Below are positions 38,686-48,059 of a stretch of 64,000 nucleotides of DNA, one piece after another. The notes below the pieces were generated by a model. It worked only from the letters and a program-made list of their open reading frames with translations. It did not search any database and had not been told where the DNA came from. Within the stretch, counting starts at the first letter, position 1; each line of letters starts with the position of its first letter. The stretch is taken from NCBI GenBank assembly GCA_018992685.1, contig JACVGT010000021.1, positions 81,748 to 145,747 on the forward strand, given 5' to 3'. Source of the DNA: Theionarchaea archaeon (GTDB lineage Archaea > Methanobacteriota_B > Thermococci > Methanofastidiosales > SZ-28-30). A program made the position numbers and the translations under genes.

Positions 38686-39869
38686 TACACATATTGCTGA
38701 TTTTGAGCGGTATTTCTCTCTTGTTGTTCTACTCTTCATACTATTGCCTAGTTCTGCTTGAATCCAGAAAGAATAAAACAAAAAGGCCATTTGAAACGAG
38801 TGTATCCATTATTATCCCAACGTATAATGAGGAAAAAACTATAGAGCAAAAGCTCCAGAATGTAGGAAGTCAAGACTACACCGGCAAGATGGAAATTCTC
38901 GTTGTCGACAGTTCTACAGACGGGACGCTGGAGACAGTCAAGCACTGCGCAGGAACGGATCCGTGCATACGCGTCCTACATGAAGAAACCAGAAGAGGAA
39001 AAGCATTTGCGCTTAATCAGGCATTCCCCGTCTGTTCTGGCGAAATCATTGTTATAACTGATGCAGATGCGATCTGGGCACGTGATACTTTGAAGGAGGC
39101 CATTATGAATTTCTCAGATCCGGAAGTGGGGGCAGTCACAGGGAGGCAGATCCTTTTGAATCCAACACAAACGCGTGCAACAGAAACTGAGCGTGTCTAC
39201 AGAAAATTCTATGAGATTCTGAGGATTGCGGAGAGCAACATAGATTCAACTCCCATATTCCATGGCGAACTGGCTTGCTATAGGAGGGATCTCCTGGAAA
39301 AAGTCACTGAAAATAGCATGGCAGACGATTCAGAGCTGGCTCTATCTGTTCGGAAAAAAGGAGCTAGAAGTATCTATGATCCAAAATCAGTGTTCTTTGA
39401 GTACGCACCTCCCACATGGAGGTCTAGATACATTCAAAAAGTCAGAAGGGGTCAGGGGTTACAGCAGCTCTTCTGTCGGAACTGGAGAATCCTTTTCAAT
39501 TCCACCTACGGTAGGTTCGGCCTCGTGGTGTATCCAGCGGAGTTTTTTATGCATGTTGTGTCTCCTAATCTAGTGTTGCTTTTTGTGATAACACTATTAT
39601 GGACAGCGATCAAGAATTTCCTGGGCTATTTTCTGGTTCTTGCACTTGGTCTTACCCTCCTGTACTTGATAAGTGGAAAAACTCTTGAGACTTTTGCCAC
39701 TTTTTTTCAATCACAATTCATCCTTATAATTTCTCTGATTCGTTTGATCTCAGGACATTCTCAGCATGTGTGGCCCCAAGTGGAGGAGATTAGAGACCTG
39801 TGGGAAATCGAGATGTTCGAATCGAATGGCACTCATGAAGAACAAGGGGTCAATAGGCATCATGAATAA
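38682..39869 (+). CDS. Membrane glycosyltransferase family 2
   Basis: The 395-residue protein has one N-terminal membrane helix, a GT2 domain with VSIIIPTYNEEKTIEQKL, TDADAIWARDTL and DDSELALSVRKKG, the QxxRW-like VRRGQGLQQL, and two or more C-terminal membrane segments (about 295-370). This is the layout of processive or polysaccharide GT2 enzymes. It is coupled to the preceding gene. Confidence 0.88.
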   Translation: MIHILLILSGISLLLFYSSYYCLVLLESRKNKTKRPFETSVSIIIPTYNEEKTIEQKLQNVGSQDYTGKMEILVVDSSTDGTLETVKHCAGTDPCIRVLHEETRRGKAFALNQAFPVCSGEIIVITDADAIWARDTLKEAIMNFSDPEVGAVTGRQILLNPTQTRATETERVYRKFYEILRIAESNIDSTPIFHGELACYRRDLLEKVTENSMADDSELALSVRKKGARSIYDPKSVFFEYAPPTWRSRYIQKVRRGQGLQQLFCRNWRILFNSTYGRFGLVVYPAEFFMHVVSPNLVLLFVITLLWTAIKNFLGYFLVLALGLTLLYLISGKTLETFATFFQSQFILIISLIRLISGHSQHVWPQVEEIRDLWEIEMFESNGTHEEQGVNRHHE

Positions 39870-39914
39870 TAAATCCTATAAGTGAAAACTGCGTGTAGGA
39901 GGCGGAGAGTCTGA

Positions 39915-40835
39915 ATGGAAAAGATATTGGTGACAGGTGGGGCTGGCTTCATTGGCAGCCACCTCGTTGATCATTTGGTGAGCTGTGGAGAGGTTGTGGT
40001 CATTGACAACTTCGAAACAGGGAAAATATCCAACTTGAAACAGGTTAGAGACAGAATACGTCTGGTGAAGGGTGACATCAGAGATAGTAATCTCTTAAAA
40101 AGGGTTATTGTAGATATTGATACTGTATTTCATTTTGCAGCTAGTGCGTCTGTGCCCCTTTCTTTTCATGATCCACGAATTGATCTAGAAACAAATGCGC
40201 TTGGCACTCTCAACCTGTTGCAGGCTGCAGCCGAATCTGATGTTGAAAGGATTATTTATGCTTCCTCTGCAGCAGTCTATGGCGAGCCTCAATATCTTCC
40301 TGTGGATGAGGATCATCCAGTCTCTCCGATTTCACCGTACGGCATGACGAAGTATCTGGGTGAGCGATACGGCATGATATTCAGAGAACGTTATGGAATT
40401 TCCTTTTCATCTGCACGCATCTTCAATGTTTACGGACCGCGGCAGGCCAATAACGTAGTGCACGATTTGCTGTCAAAGCTCAGTAAGAATCCTCGAACTC
40501 TCGAGGTTTTGGGAACGGGTGAGCAAGTAAGAGATTTCTCTCATATAGCAGATATAATTGACGCACTTCTTCTCATCGCGAAAAGAGGGGATGGGACATA
40601 CAATGTTGCAAGTGGAAATGCAATTACTGTTAGAGAACTGGCACAAATGCTTGTTGGGCTAATATTTCCATCTGTAGATATATCGTATACAGGATCATCA
40701 TGGGAAGGAGATGTTAGTCGTTTGTCGGCAGACATTGCACGATTGTCAGAGCTTGGATTCATTCCTCGAGTCCCTCTGGAAGAGGGCCTTAGCCACACAG
40801 TGCAGTGGTTCTTCACAAGGAGAAGAGAGGTATGA
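39915..40835 (+). CDS. NAD-dependent sugar-nucleotide epimerase/dehydratase
   Basis: The 306-residue short-chain-type enzyme has VTGGAGFIGSHLVDHLV, YASSAAVYGEP and the catalytic YGMTKYLGERYG, closest to UDP-glucose 4-epimerase-like proteins. Likely product is a nucleotide sugar for this locus. The stop overlaps the next start (ATGA at 40832). Confidence 0.92.
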   Translation: MEKILVTGGAGFIGSHLVDHLVSCGEVVVIDNFETGKISNLKQVRDRIRLVKGDIRDSNLLKRVIVDIDTVFHFAASASVPLSFHDPRIDLETNALGTLNLLQAAAESDVERIIYASSAAVYGEPQYLPVDEDHPVSPISPYGMTKYLGERYGMIFRERYGISFSSARIFNVYGPRQANNVVHDLLSKLSKNPRTLEVLGTGEQVRDFSHIADIIDALLLIAKRGDGTYNVASGNAITVRELAQMLVGLIFPSVDISYTGSSWEGDVSRLSADIARLSELGFIPRVPLEEGLSHTVQWFFTRRREV

Positions 40836-41887
40836 GAATAATTCAGATAACTCCCAGGTACCTGCCATTCTATGGCGGAGTCGAAATTCATGTAAAATAC
40901 ATTTCAGAGTGGCTTGCAAGGATGCATGAAGTGGTAGTTCTTACCTGTGACCCTGTGGGTGGTCTTCCAAGGGAGGAAATCATCAATGGCGTTTTCGTCA
41001 GAAGATTTCGGGGATTTGCTCCAGGGGAGGCGTACTATTTCTCTCCGGAAATGGCACTAGAAATAAAACGAGCACATCCTGATATTCTTCACGCTCACAA
41101 CTATCATGCGTTTCCTTTCTTCGCCTCAGCATTGGGAACCTCAAAACTTGTAGTCACGCCTCACTATCACGGAAGGGGTCACACTTGGCTGCGGAATATT
41201 CTGCTGGGCGGATTTCGTCCAATAGGAAAAGTAGTTTTTGGAAAGGCAGACAAGATATTATATCTGTCGTCGCACGAAAGGAGGCTACTCAAGGAGCATT
41301 TTGGAATAGGTGATAGTAAATTGTATTTTCTTCCGAATGGAGTAGACCCCAGTGAATTGAGGAATCCGAAAACGAAAACAAGAAAGCAGAATCAGAAAAC
41401 CATTCTTTGCGTGAGTAGACTCCAGAAATATAAGGGAATCCATTATGCTATACATGCACTTTCCCATTTGGATTCCAGGTTTGAACTTGAAATAGTGGGA
41501 ACCGGTCCATACAAGAAAGATCTGATCCGACTGGTTAAGGAAACCGGACTTGAAGAAAGAGTCACCTTCTATGAGAATTTGCCGCGAAAGCTCCTTCTCG
41601 AAAGATATGGTGAGGCGGATGTTTTCGTTCTTCTCTCTTCAGCAGAAAGTTATGGAATATCTGTTGGAGAAGCCCTTGCGTCAGGAATACCATGTATAGT
41701 GGCAAATACTTCTGCCCTATCAGCGTGGGCTGACGGGAAGACCTGTTTTGGGATTGATATTCCTCCGAATATTGAAAGGCTTGCAGGCTTGATAAGGGAG
41801 GTTTCAACTGCAATTTCTGAACCAGTTGAGTTGCCGACATGGCCAGAGATAGGCCAGAGATTGAATCAGATCTATCAGATGGAGTAA
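40832..41887 (+). CDS. Glycosyltransferase family 4
   Basis: The 351-residue GT-B enzyme begins MRIIQITPRYLPFYGGVEIHV and has the donor-site motif SSAESYGISVGEALASGIPCIV with E-x7-E. It uses a nucleotide sugar and retains the anomeric configuration, as is typical of GT4. ATG 40832 overlaps the epimerase stop; an upstream GTG-like start at 40805 lies in the epimerase and is unlikely. A T-run follows the stop (about 41890). Confidence 0.92.
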   Translation: MRIIQITPRYLPFYGGVEIHVKYISEWLARMHEVVVLTCDPVGGLPREEIINGVFVRRFRGFAPGEAYYFSPEMALEIKRAHPDILHAHNYHAFPFFASALGTSKLVVTPHYHGRGHTWLRNILLGGFRPIGKVVFGKADKILYLSSHERRLLKEHFGIGDSKLYFLPNGVDPSELRNPKTKTRKQNQKTILCVSRLQKYKGIHYAIHALSHLDSRFELEIVGTGPYKKDLIRLVKETGLEERVTFYENLPRKLLLERYGEADVFVLLSSAESYGISVGEALASGIPCIVANTSALSAWADGKTCFGIDIPPNIERLAGLIREVSTAISEPVELPTWPEIGQRLNQIYQME

Positions 41888-41992
41888 TCCCTTTTTCTGG
41901 CCTTCGGGCGGAATCCTTGGATTTGGTGTTCGCCAGAACATCAAAGCAAGACTAGGTTAAACTTTATATGACTGATTATCTAACATTGACGG

Positions 41993-43786
41993 GTGTCCCC
42001 TTTGACAAGAAAGAGACTCTGCATTCTGATCTCCGCAGTTCTTGGAGAGGTTGGTCTTTTCTGGTTGGTGCTGGAAATATGGAATGGGGAATCATCCCTG
42101 GGGGCCTACATTCTGGGCTCAATCATCGTTTCAATGTCAATTTGCTATTTGACTCTTGAATCTGAAGACTATAGAATTCCCACTTTTCTCGTCTTTATGG
42201 CATGTCTATACCTTACAAGTGCCTATTTTATGTATGTTGCCTTTGGTTCGCTCCCGCCTGGAGATGAAATGATTGAGTATGCAGCAATTGATATGTTTTC
42301 GGCTGAAAATCACCTTTTTGCCGTCAAATCATCGCCGGACACTCCGTGGTATTTTTCCTCCCCTGCCAACAGGCTCGCGTGGTACACATCATGGCCAGGA
42401 ATCTATAGTTGCTCTGTTTCTCTGGTTGAGGTATCGGGAATCGATCCATACTATGTGCCAATGATTCTACCTTTGTTCTTTACCATTGTGAAATTCATGA
42501 TTGTGTATTCCCTTGCTGTCCACATAGGTAATGATTTGTCTTTGCATAAGAATTTTATTCCCATTTTTGTTCTTATCTTTGCATTTTTGCCTGAATCCAT
42601 CTATTTTAATTTCAAGTTTGTCAGGCAGAATATGGCCATTGTCTTATTCTTTTTCATCATATACTTGTCCTATAGAATTGCTACTTCTCGGACCAAATTG
42701 AGTCCTCTATCCTGGCTTTTCTGGCTTTTCTCGATAGTCCTTGTTATCACCCATCATCTAACATCATTCATTTACATATCTTACTTGTTTTTTATTATTT
42801 TTTTCTCTGTGGTTTTCAAATACAAATACAGAATCGATTTGAAAATTAGGACGATAATCCTGCCAATTTTCGCTATAATGTCTGTGGTGATTGTGGGTTT
42901 CTGGACGAACTTTTCTAGTCTGATTATGGGATCAATAGAGGCAGCACTCAATAACATTCATTCATTTTCATTGTCTTTCATTACAAGCCATTGCTTCCCT
43001 CAGGTGCTCACACCGTTTTGGTCAATCATCCTCTTGAATATGAGAGACTTTCTTCTTTTGATTGGATGTTTAGCCGGATATGCTCTCCTCATTGTTTTTT
43101 TCCTCAGAATGGATAAAACTGGCAAAAAGGTACCAATTGTATCCTTTTTAGTGTTGTCAATTTCCTCCTTTGGGATTATTTTTCTCCTTCTTGTTCTTCT
43201 TAGAAGGGAACCCTTTCGGATGATAGCGATTTGCACACCCTTCCTCTCTCTGACCTTTTCTTTCTTCATGCTCAAATTGAATGAGAGAAGAACATTCTCA
43301 TTCGTTCTCATTTTCTTAATAGTTTTCTCGTCCTTCTTGGGATTTTGGGGGCACCAATATGTGCCGCTACACATGTATTCAAGTCAAGTTCAGAAAGAAG
43401 AGGTCGAGGGCTTTATTATGTTCGATACGTCTAGAGTTGAAGCATTGAAGGGATTTTTCGATCAGGATTACAGAATTTCAACAGAAGCTCAGATTCTCTC
43501 TGATGGAAGACAAATCTTTTTTGTCCTCGCCCCGCGCCATTATTCGAATGTATATAGTACGACTGCATTCACGCCATATTACACGTATGAACAGGCGTTC
43601 ACTGAAAGCGAAAACATTATTATCGTCTGTTTCAATACGGCATTCTACTCCCACTTCAACCCACATTGCGGAGCAGGAGATTTATACATTTCGTGGGAGA
43701 GAATATTCACTAGAGGGGAGGAGGGAGATAAGATATACGATAGTGGAATCCAGGTGTATGTGAACTCATCTGATCCAGAGATGTGA
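41993..43786 (+). CDS. Polytopic membrane protein, GT-C-like
   Basis: The 597-residue protein has about 12 membrane segments and a C-terminal extracytoplasmic region (about 460-597). Its core shows PPGDEMIEYAAIDMF, GIDPYYVPMILPLF and VITHHLTSFIYI, a pattern shared with the C-terminal half of the protein at 48059. Such architecture fits lipid-linked-sugar (GT-C) glycosyltransferases or O-antigen-type membrane enzymes, but I cannot assign a reaction. The GTG start is supported by an ACTTTATATG box about 25 nt upstream. Confidence 0.75.
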   Translation: MSPLTRKRLCILISAVLGEVGLFWLVLEIWNGESSLGAYILGSIIVSMSICYLTLESEDYRIPTFLVFMACLYLTSAYFMYVAFGSLPPGDEMIEYAAIDMFSAENHLFAVKSSPDTPWYFSSPANRLAWYTSWPGIYSCSVSLVEVSGIDPYYVPMILPLFFTIVKFMIVYSLAVHIGNDLSLHKNFIPIFVLIFAFLPESIYFNFKFVRQNMAIVLFFFIIYLSYRIATSRTKLSPLSWLFWLFSIVLVITHHLTSFIYISYLFFIIFFSVVFKYKYRIDLKIRTIILPIFAIMSVVIVGFWTNFSSLIMGSIEAALNNIHSFSLSFITSHCFPQVLTPFWSIILLNMRDFLLLIGCLAGYALLIVFFLRMDKTGKKVPIVSFLVLSISSFGIIFLLLVLLRREPFRMIAICTPFLSLTFSFFMLKLNERRTFSFVLIFLIVFSSFLGFWGHQYVPLHMYSSQVQKEEVEGFIMFDTSRVEALKGFFDQDYRISTEAQILSDGRQIFFVLAPRHYSNVYSTTAFTPYYTYEQAFTESENIIIVCFNTAFYSHFNPHCGAGDLYISWERIFTRGEEGDKIYDSGIQVYVNSSDPEM

Positions 43787-43790
43787 TTCT

Positions 43791-45356
43791 ATGACAAGAT
43801 CCAAGAATGTAAACAACCGCCACAGAGTCATCATCGTGGGACTTGATGGAGCTTCCTGGGAGGCATTGAATCCCCTTATTCAAGAAGGTCTGGTTCCCAC
43901 CATAGAGATGCTTTGCAGAGAAGGATGCAGTGGAGTCCTGCAAAGTACCATTCCTCCCATAACTCCTCCCGCCTGGACCTCTCTGGTTACGGGGGTGAAT
44001 CCAGGAAAACATGGCATTTTTGACATGACAATCGTTGACACAGACTATCATCAGAAGCTTCCGAGTTCTTTTGACATTCAGGCTGACACTCTGTGGGACC
44101 TAATTGAAAATTCTGTAGTAATCGATTTCCCCGTATCATATCCCCCTAATGCGATTTCTGGAGTTATGATTTCAGGAATGTTTACTCCGCACAGAGGCAA
44201 GGAATTCACTCATCCAAAGGCGCTGCGAGATGAAATCCTTCACACGATGCCACACTACAAGTTTGACCTACATTGGGAAAGATATCGGGGCAGAAAAGAA
44301 CAGCTCCTGACCAACCTATATGGGATGACTGAAGATAGGGAGTATTTGCTTTTCAGGTTCCTAAACACGGCGTGGAATCTGTTTTTCATCGTATTTACAG
44401 GAACAGACAGATTGCAGCACGTAGCATGGAATGAACAGGAACTGAAGGATTATTACTGTTATCTGGATCAGATTCTAGAGAAAGTTCTCCAGAAAATAGA
44501 GAACACAGAAACTATTCTCCTCATGGTCTCAGATCATGGATTCGATGCAGTTAGCAACGTAGTCAATATTAACACATTCTTATATGAGGAAGGATACTTG
44601 AACTTGAAGAAGCGTGTATCGCCATTACGCCGTCTGGGGGTGACAGAAGAGCGCATATTTAGATTACTGAATAAGTTTCAGCTAATCGATACTCGACTAG
44701 CCTTACAATATCCTGCAGTAACTAGATTTACAAGAAAGCTTCTTCCGAGAAGCAGCAGCTTTGATCTTGAGAATGATGTCGAGTGGAGTAAAACAGAAGC
44801 TTTTTTCAGTGGATATGGGATATATATAAATGACACGAGATTCAGAAAAGGCATAGTCACAGATGATGTTGTAGTCAGAGAGGGCATAATTGAGAAACTG
44901 AAATCCATTAGAGATCCCGCAAGTGGAAAAAGGGTCATAGAGAATATTTATACAAGAGAGGATATCTATGTTGGTTCTAACTCAGGATCGGCGCCTGATT
45001 TGGTAATTATTCCCAAAAGAGGCTATTCTCTTGGCGAGGCCATCTCTAGTGTGATTGAACCAACAGATTTCATGAAAGCAGATCATCGTCCGGAAGGGGT
45101 TTGTATAGTATTCGGACCAGGTATTAAGAAAGGAAAGACCCTCGGGAATGTCTCTATTTGTGACATTGCCCCCACAACCCTTCACATTTTAGGATTCATG
45201 CAGCCCGGGTACATGGATGGGACTGCGCGTCAAGAAATATTTCAGCAGGACTCAGACTTGGCAGCATCGACTGAACTGAAAATCATTAGCGAGAGGTTAA
45301 GGATTAAAAAGAACGTTAGAGATCTGAAAAAATCTGGGAAACTTGGCCTCATATGA
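43791..45356 (+). CDS. Alkaline-phosphatase-superfamily phosphodiesterase/nucleotide pyrophosphatase
   Basis: The 521-residue protein starts with VIIVGLDGASWEALNPLIQEGLVPT and has PPAWTSLVTGVNPGKHGIFDM (nucleophile Thr/Ser region) and metal sites DRLQH, VSDHGFD and DHRPEG...FGPG near the C-terminus. Relatives hydrolyse phosphodiesters or move phospho groups in lipid and glycan metabolism. No signal peptide is evident. It starts 4 nt after the membrane gene and meets the next gene tail to tail, overlapping 8 bp. Confidence 0.88.
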   Translation: MTRSKNVNNRHRVIIVGLDGASWEALNPLIQEGLVPTIEMLCREGCSGVLQSTIPPITPPAWTSLVTGVNPGKHGIFDMTIVDTDYHQKLPSSFDIQADTLWDLIENSVVIDFPVSYPPNAISGVMISGMFTPHRGKEFTHPKALRDEILHTMPHYKFDLHWERYRGRKEQLLTNLYGMTEDREYLLFRFLNTAWNLFFIVFTGTDRLQHVAWNEQELKDYYCYLDQILEKVLQKIENTETILLMVSDHGFDAVSNVVNINTFLYEEGYLNLKKRVSPLRRLGVTEERIFRLLNKFQLIDTRLALQYPAVTRFTRKLLPRSSSFDLENDVEWSKTEAFFSGYGIYINDTRFRKGIVTDDVVVREGIIEKLKSIRDPASGKRVIENIYTREDIYVGSNSGSAPDLVIIPKRGYSLGEAISSVIEPTDFMKADHRPEGVCIVFGPGIKKGKTLGNVSICDIAPTTLHILGFMQPGYMDGTARQEIFQQDSDLAASTELKIISERLRIKKNVRDLKKSGKLGLI

Positions 45357-46269
45357 GTTTTCCTCCAGCTTCTTCAATAGGAAAGCGAAAATCATACATA
45401 TTTCGAATCCAGAAAGAACTGCCCCTCGATCTGACCTCGTGCATTCTGGGTTCTTCCCACAGTGGAGCCAAAACACTGCGCAATTCGGTGTCTCTACTAA
45501 TGAATGCATTTGGCAAGACAATGTCAGGCATGTGAAATCCTGATAAAATACTTACAGCCAGTAGGTATTGTTCATTATAGAAGCGATTTCTCAGTCGTGT
45601 GTCGTAATCATAGGGAAGAAAAACGTCATGGAATTCCACAAATATATTTGCCTTCAATCTCGGTAATATGTCGAGGAAGATGACAGTTACATCAGAGTTC
45701 ATGAAACATTGATGGGAACCATCTATGAAAAGAATATCACCCTCCTGCAGCTCATTAAAAAGAGCTAGATCAGTATCCTGAAGATATGTCCGGACAGGGC
45801 GATCGCAAAGCTCATCGATCTGTTCTCTGGGGGCAGGATCGAATGAAGTGATTTCTGTCTGTAGCCCATAATCTGCAATTGTTTTTCTGGCAAACTTTGT
45901 GGACCATCCTGAGCCGATTTCATAATAATTTCGAGGATTGTTCAGGAGGAGAAATGAGCAAAGAGCAACGGAATCCAATCCAGAAAACCACTTATTGTTC
46001 CAGCTTGGCTCATAGGAGTTCGAATTATTTAGACCGATCGAGAAAAAGTATTCTTTGAAGCTCAGGAATTGTTCAAGAGTTTTTCTGTATACAGCTCTTT
46101 TCTGATTGATGATCTTGTAGAGAACGGGGTGAGGTTGTGCGAGGTCGTATCGCGGAATGGGTGTACCCTTATAGTCTATAGGAGCAAGTGGGTGACCACC
46201 CAGCATGGCAGCAATTCTGTAAGCCAATGAATTTTGTTCGATCAATCCTACTATCCAGTTCTTGTCCAT
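45349..46269 (-). CDS. Class I SAM-dependent methyltransferase
   Basis: The 306-residue protein has a central Rossmann-type core: NYYEIGSGWSTKFARKTI (SAM-binding), EITSFDPAPREQIDELC, DILFIDGSHQCFMNSDV and NIFVEFHDVFLPYDYD. The DGSH motif and overall style match the methyltransferase-24-like group, which often acts on sugars in glycan loci. Substrate unknown. No TATA box is clear upstream. Confidence 0.8.
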   Translation of the reverse strand: MDKNWIVGLIEQNSLAYRIAAMLGGHPLAPIDYKGTPIPRYDLAQPHPVLYKIINQKRAVYRKTLEQFLSFKEYFFSIGLNNSNSYEPSWNNKWFSGLDSVALCSFLLLNNPRNYYEIGSGWSTKFARKTIADYGLQTEITSFDPAPREQIDELCDRPVRTYLQDTDLALFNELQEGDILFIDGSHQCFMNSDVTVIFLDILPRLKANIFVEFHDVFLPYDYDTRLRNRFYNEQYLLAVSILSGFHMPDIVLPNAFISRDTELRSVLAPLWEEPRMHEVRSRGSSFWIRNMYDFRFPIEEAGGKLI

Positions 46270-46352
46270 ACGTAGTTTTCATCACTCAACATTATGAGTC
46301 TTTCCTCCACAATTATTCGGCTGATTACGTTGATGAAAAATCCATGCTGTTC

Positions 46353-47009
46353 TTATTCTTTTCTCAGCACCCCTTCTGTCATGATATATCGCTTCGTAAT
46401 ATGAATACGACTGATGGGGTCATGAGATACCACAATGACAGTCACTCCAAATTCCTTGTTGATAGATGATAACGTCTCATGGATCAGGTGTGAGTTACCG
46501 ATATCCAGGTTTGAGGAGGGTTCGTCCGCCAGAATGATGTGGGGATTGTTGGACAGAGCCCTCAGGATTGCTACGCGCTGGTTCTCTCCCCCACTGAGCT
46601 CATCTGGTCTCTTGTCTCTCAGGTGACTCATATCAAAGGCTGTCAACAGATCCTCTACCCGTTTCTTCCTCCCTTCTTTTCCTGCCAGGAGTAGGGGTAA
46701 TTCTATGTTATCATAAACAGTCAACGTAGGGAGTAGGTTATAGTCCTGAAAAATGAACCCCATGGTGTTCAGTCGAAAATCCGAGAGCTCGTTTTCTGTC
46801 ATTGCATCTATGTTCTTCCCAAAGATGGTGCAGGTTCCCGAAGTGGCTTTCTCAAGACATCCAATCAGTTTCAGCAACGTGGTCTTTCCACTTCCTGATC
46901 TCCCATCAATCAGGAGAAGGTCTCCTTCATCAACAGCAAGAGAAACATTCTGTACTGCATATACCCCATTGTACGTCTTAGTTAAGTCCACAGTTTCTAC
47001 AGCATGCAT
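46353..47009 (-). CDS. ABC transporter ATP-binding protein (LolD/MacB type)
   Basis: The 218-residue ATPase has Walker A GRSGSGKTTLLKLIG, a Q-loop FIFQDYNLLPTLTVYDNIELPL, signature LSGGENQRVAILRAL and Walker B IILADEPSSNLD. It should power the FtsX-type permeases encoded divergently at 47052 and 48059. The start at 47009 is about 25 nt from a TATA box (minus-strand TTTTTATAG at 47031-47038). Confidence 0.93.
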   Translation of the reverse strand: MHAVETVDLTKTYNGVYAVQNVSLAVDEGDLLLIDGRSGSGKTTLLKLIGCLEKATSGTCTIFGKNIDAMTENELSDFRLNTMGFIFQDYNLLPTLTVYDNIELPLLLAGKEGRKKRVEDLLTAFDMSHLRDKRPDELSGGENQRVAILRALSNNPHIILADEPSSNLDIGNSHLIHETLSSINKEFGVTVIVVSHDPISRIHITKRYIMTEGVLRKE

Positions 47010-47017
47010 CTCGATAA

Positions 47018-47038
47018 CCTTATATTACGTCTATAAAA
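47018..47038. promoter_or_regulatory. Overlapping divergent promoters for ABC transporter genes
   Basis: In the 33-42-bp gap between divergent genes, CTTATATTA (plus, about 47018-47026) fits the permease start and CTATAAAAA read on the minus strand (47031-47038) fits the ATPase start. Each box lies nearer the other gene, so the promoters interleave. Confidence 0.5.
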
Positions 47039-47051
47039 AGGTGTGGTGAGC

Positions 47052-48059
47052 ATGTTGAAAATTGTGGCAAAAAACCTGACAGGACAGAAGGTACGCGTTT
47101 TCCTACTTATTTTCACTCTCGGAGTGGGAGTCATGGTTTTTGTGTCACTCTCTGCGCTGCTCCAGGGGTTAGAATTCTCAGTATACCAGACATTTGAAGG
47201 ATTTTCCCAGGAGAGGGATATCTTGCTGGTAAAGGGGACGGTCGAACTGCCTGTACCCTCGCAGGCTCTCTCTGTATGCACTGTGGAAGAAAGGGTTCTT
47301 CCCACCGGAACAGTGCTCATAAAGCATGTTGATCTCGCTCAGTTTGAGAATCTCACTTCTATCTCGATGGTGGAAGGTGACTATCCCGAATCAGGTACTG
47401 AATGTATTACTGAATACTTTTTCTCGCAAAAGGAAGACATCACTCTGGGAGCACTCTTTCTTGACTACAAGGTGGTGGGCATTTTCTTTCACCAGAAAGG
47501 GTTCTACACTCATGTAATTGCCACCACGCCATACACAGGATATACTCTGACTGAAATGAAGGTTGATCCTGACCAGTACAACGAAATTGCCTCTCAGATA
47601 CCTTCGTCCTTCCCGGCCAGGGAGCTTTCCTACTTTTTTTCAGAAGGAACAGTAAGACTTCATGAAACACTGGAGCAAATGCTCGGGATTGTTGTGGCTA
47701 TTCTGGTGCTCAGTGTCTTTATCAGCATGAATGCAGCTGTCCTGGAACGAAAGTGGGAAATTGGAGTGCTCAGAGCCCTGGGAGCCAAAAGATCATTTAT
47801 CTTGCGCCTTTTTCTCTATGAAAGTGTCATTATTTCATTCCTGGCGGCAGGCATAGGAATTGCGCTGGGCATCATTTTCTCCAATTCACTTACTGTATTC
47901 TTCTCAGAAATTCAACAAGTTAAGGGGATTCAGCCTGTGATGACAGCAGCGCTTTTGGTTGAGGCTGTAGCAGGCCCTCTGCTAATCGGAGTTCTGGGAG
48001 GTATTCTCCCCGCATATAGGGCCTCCAGAATGGATATAAGTGAATGCCTGGTGGTGTGA
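47052..48059 (+). CDS. FtsX/MacB-type ABC permease
   Basis: The 335-residue permease has one N-terminal membrane helix, an extracytoplasmic domain (about 45-205) and three C-terminal helices with the FtsX motif SMNAAVLERKWEIGVLRALGAKRSFILRLFLYES and PAYRASRMDISECLVV. It works with an ATPase such as that at 46353. ATG 47052 is chosen; GTG at 47043 is in frame. The stop overlaps the next ATG. Confidence 0.9.
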   Translation: MLKIVAKNLTGQKVRVFLLIFTLGVGVMVFVSLSALLQGLEFSVYQTFEGFSQERDILLVKGTVELPVPSQALSVCTVEERVLPTGTVLIKHVDLAQFENLTSISMVEGDYPESGTECITEYFFSQKEDITLGALFLDYKVVGIFFHQKGFYTHVIATTPYTGYTLTEMKVDPDQYNEIASQIPSSFPARELSYFFSEGTVRLHETLEQMLGIVVAILVLSVFISMNAAVLERKWEIGVLRALGAKRSFILRLFLYESVIISFLAAGIGIALGIIFSNSLTVFFSEIQQVKGIQPVMTAALLVEAVAGPLLIGVLGGILPAYRASRMDISECLVV

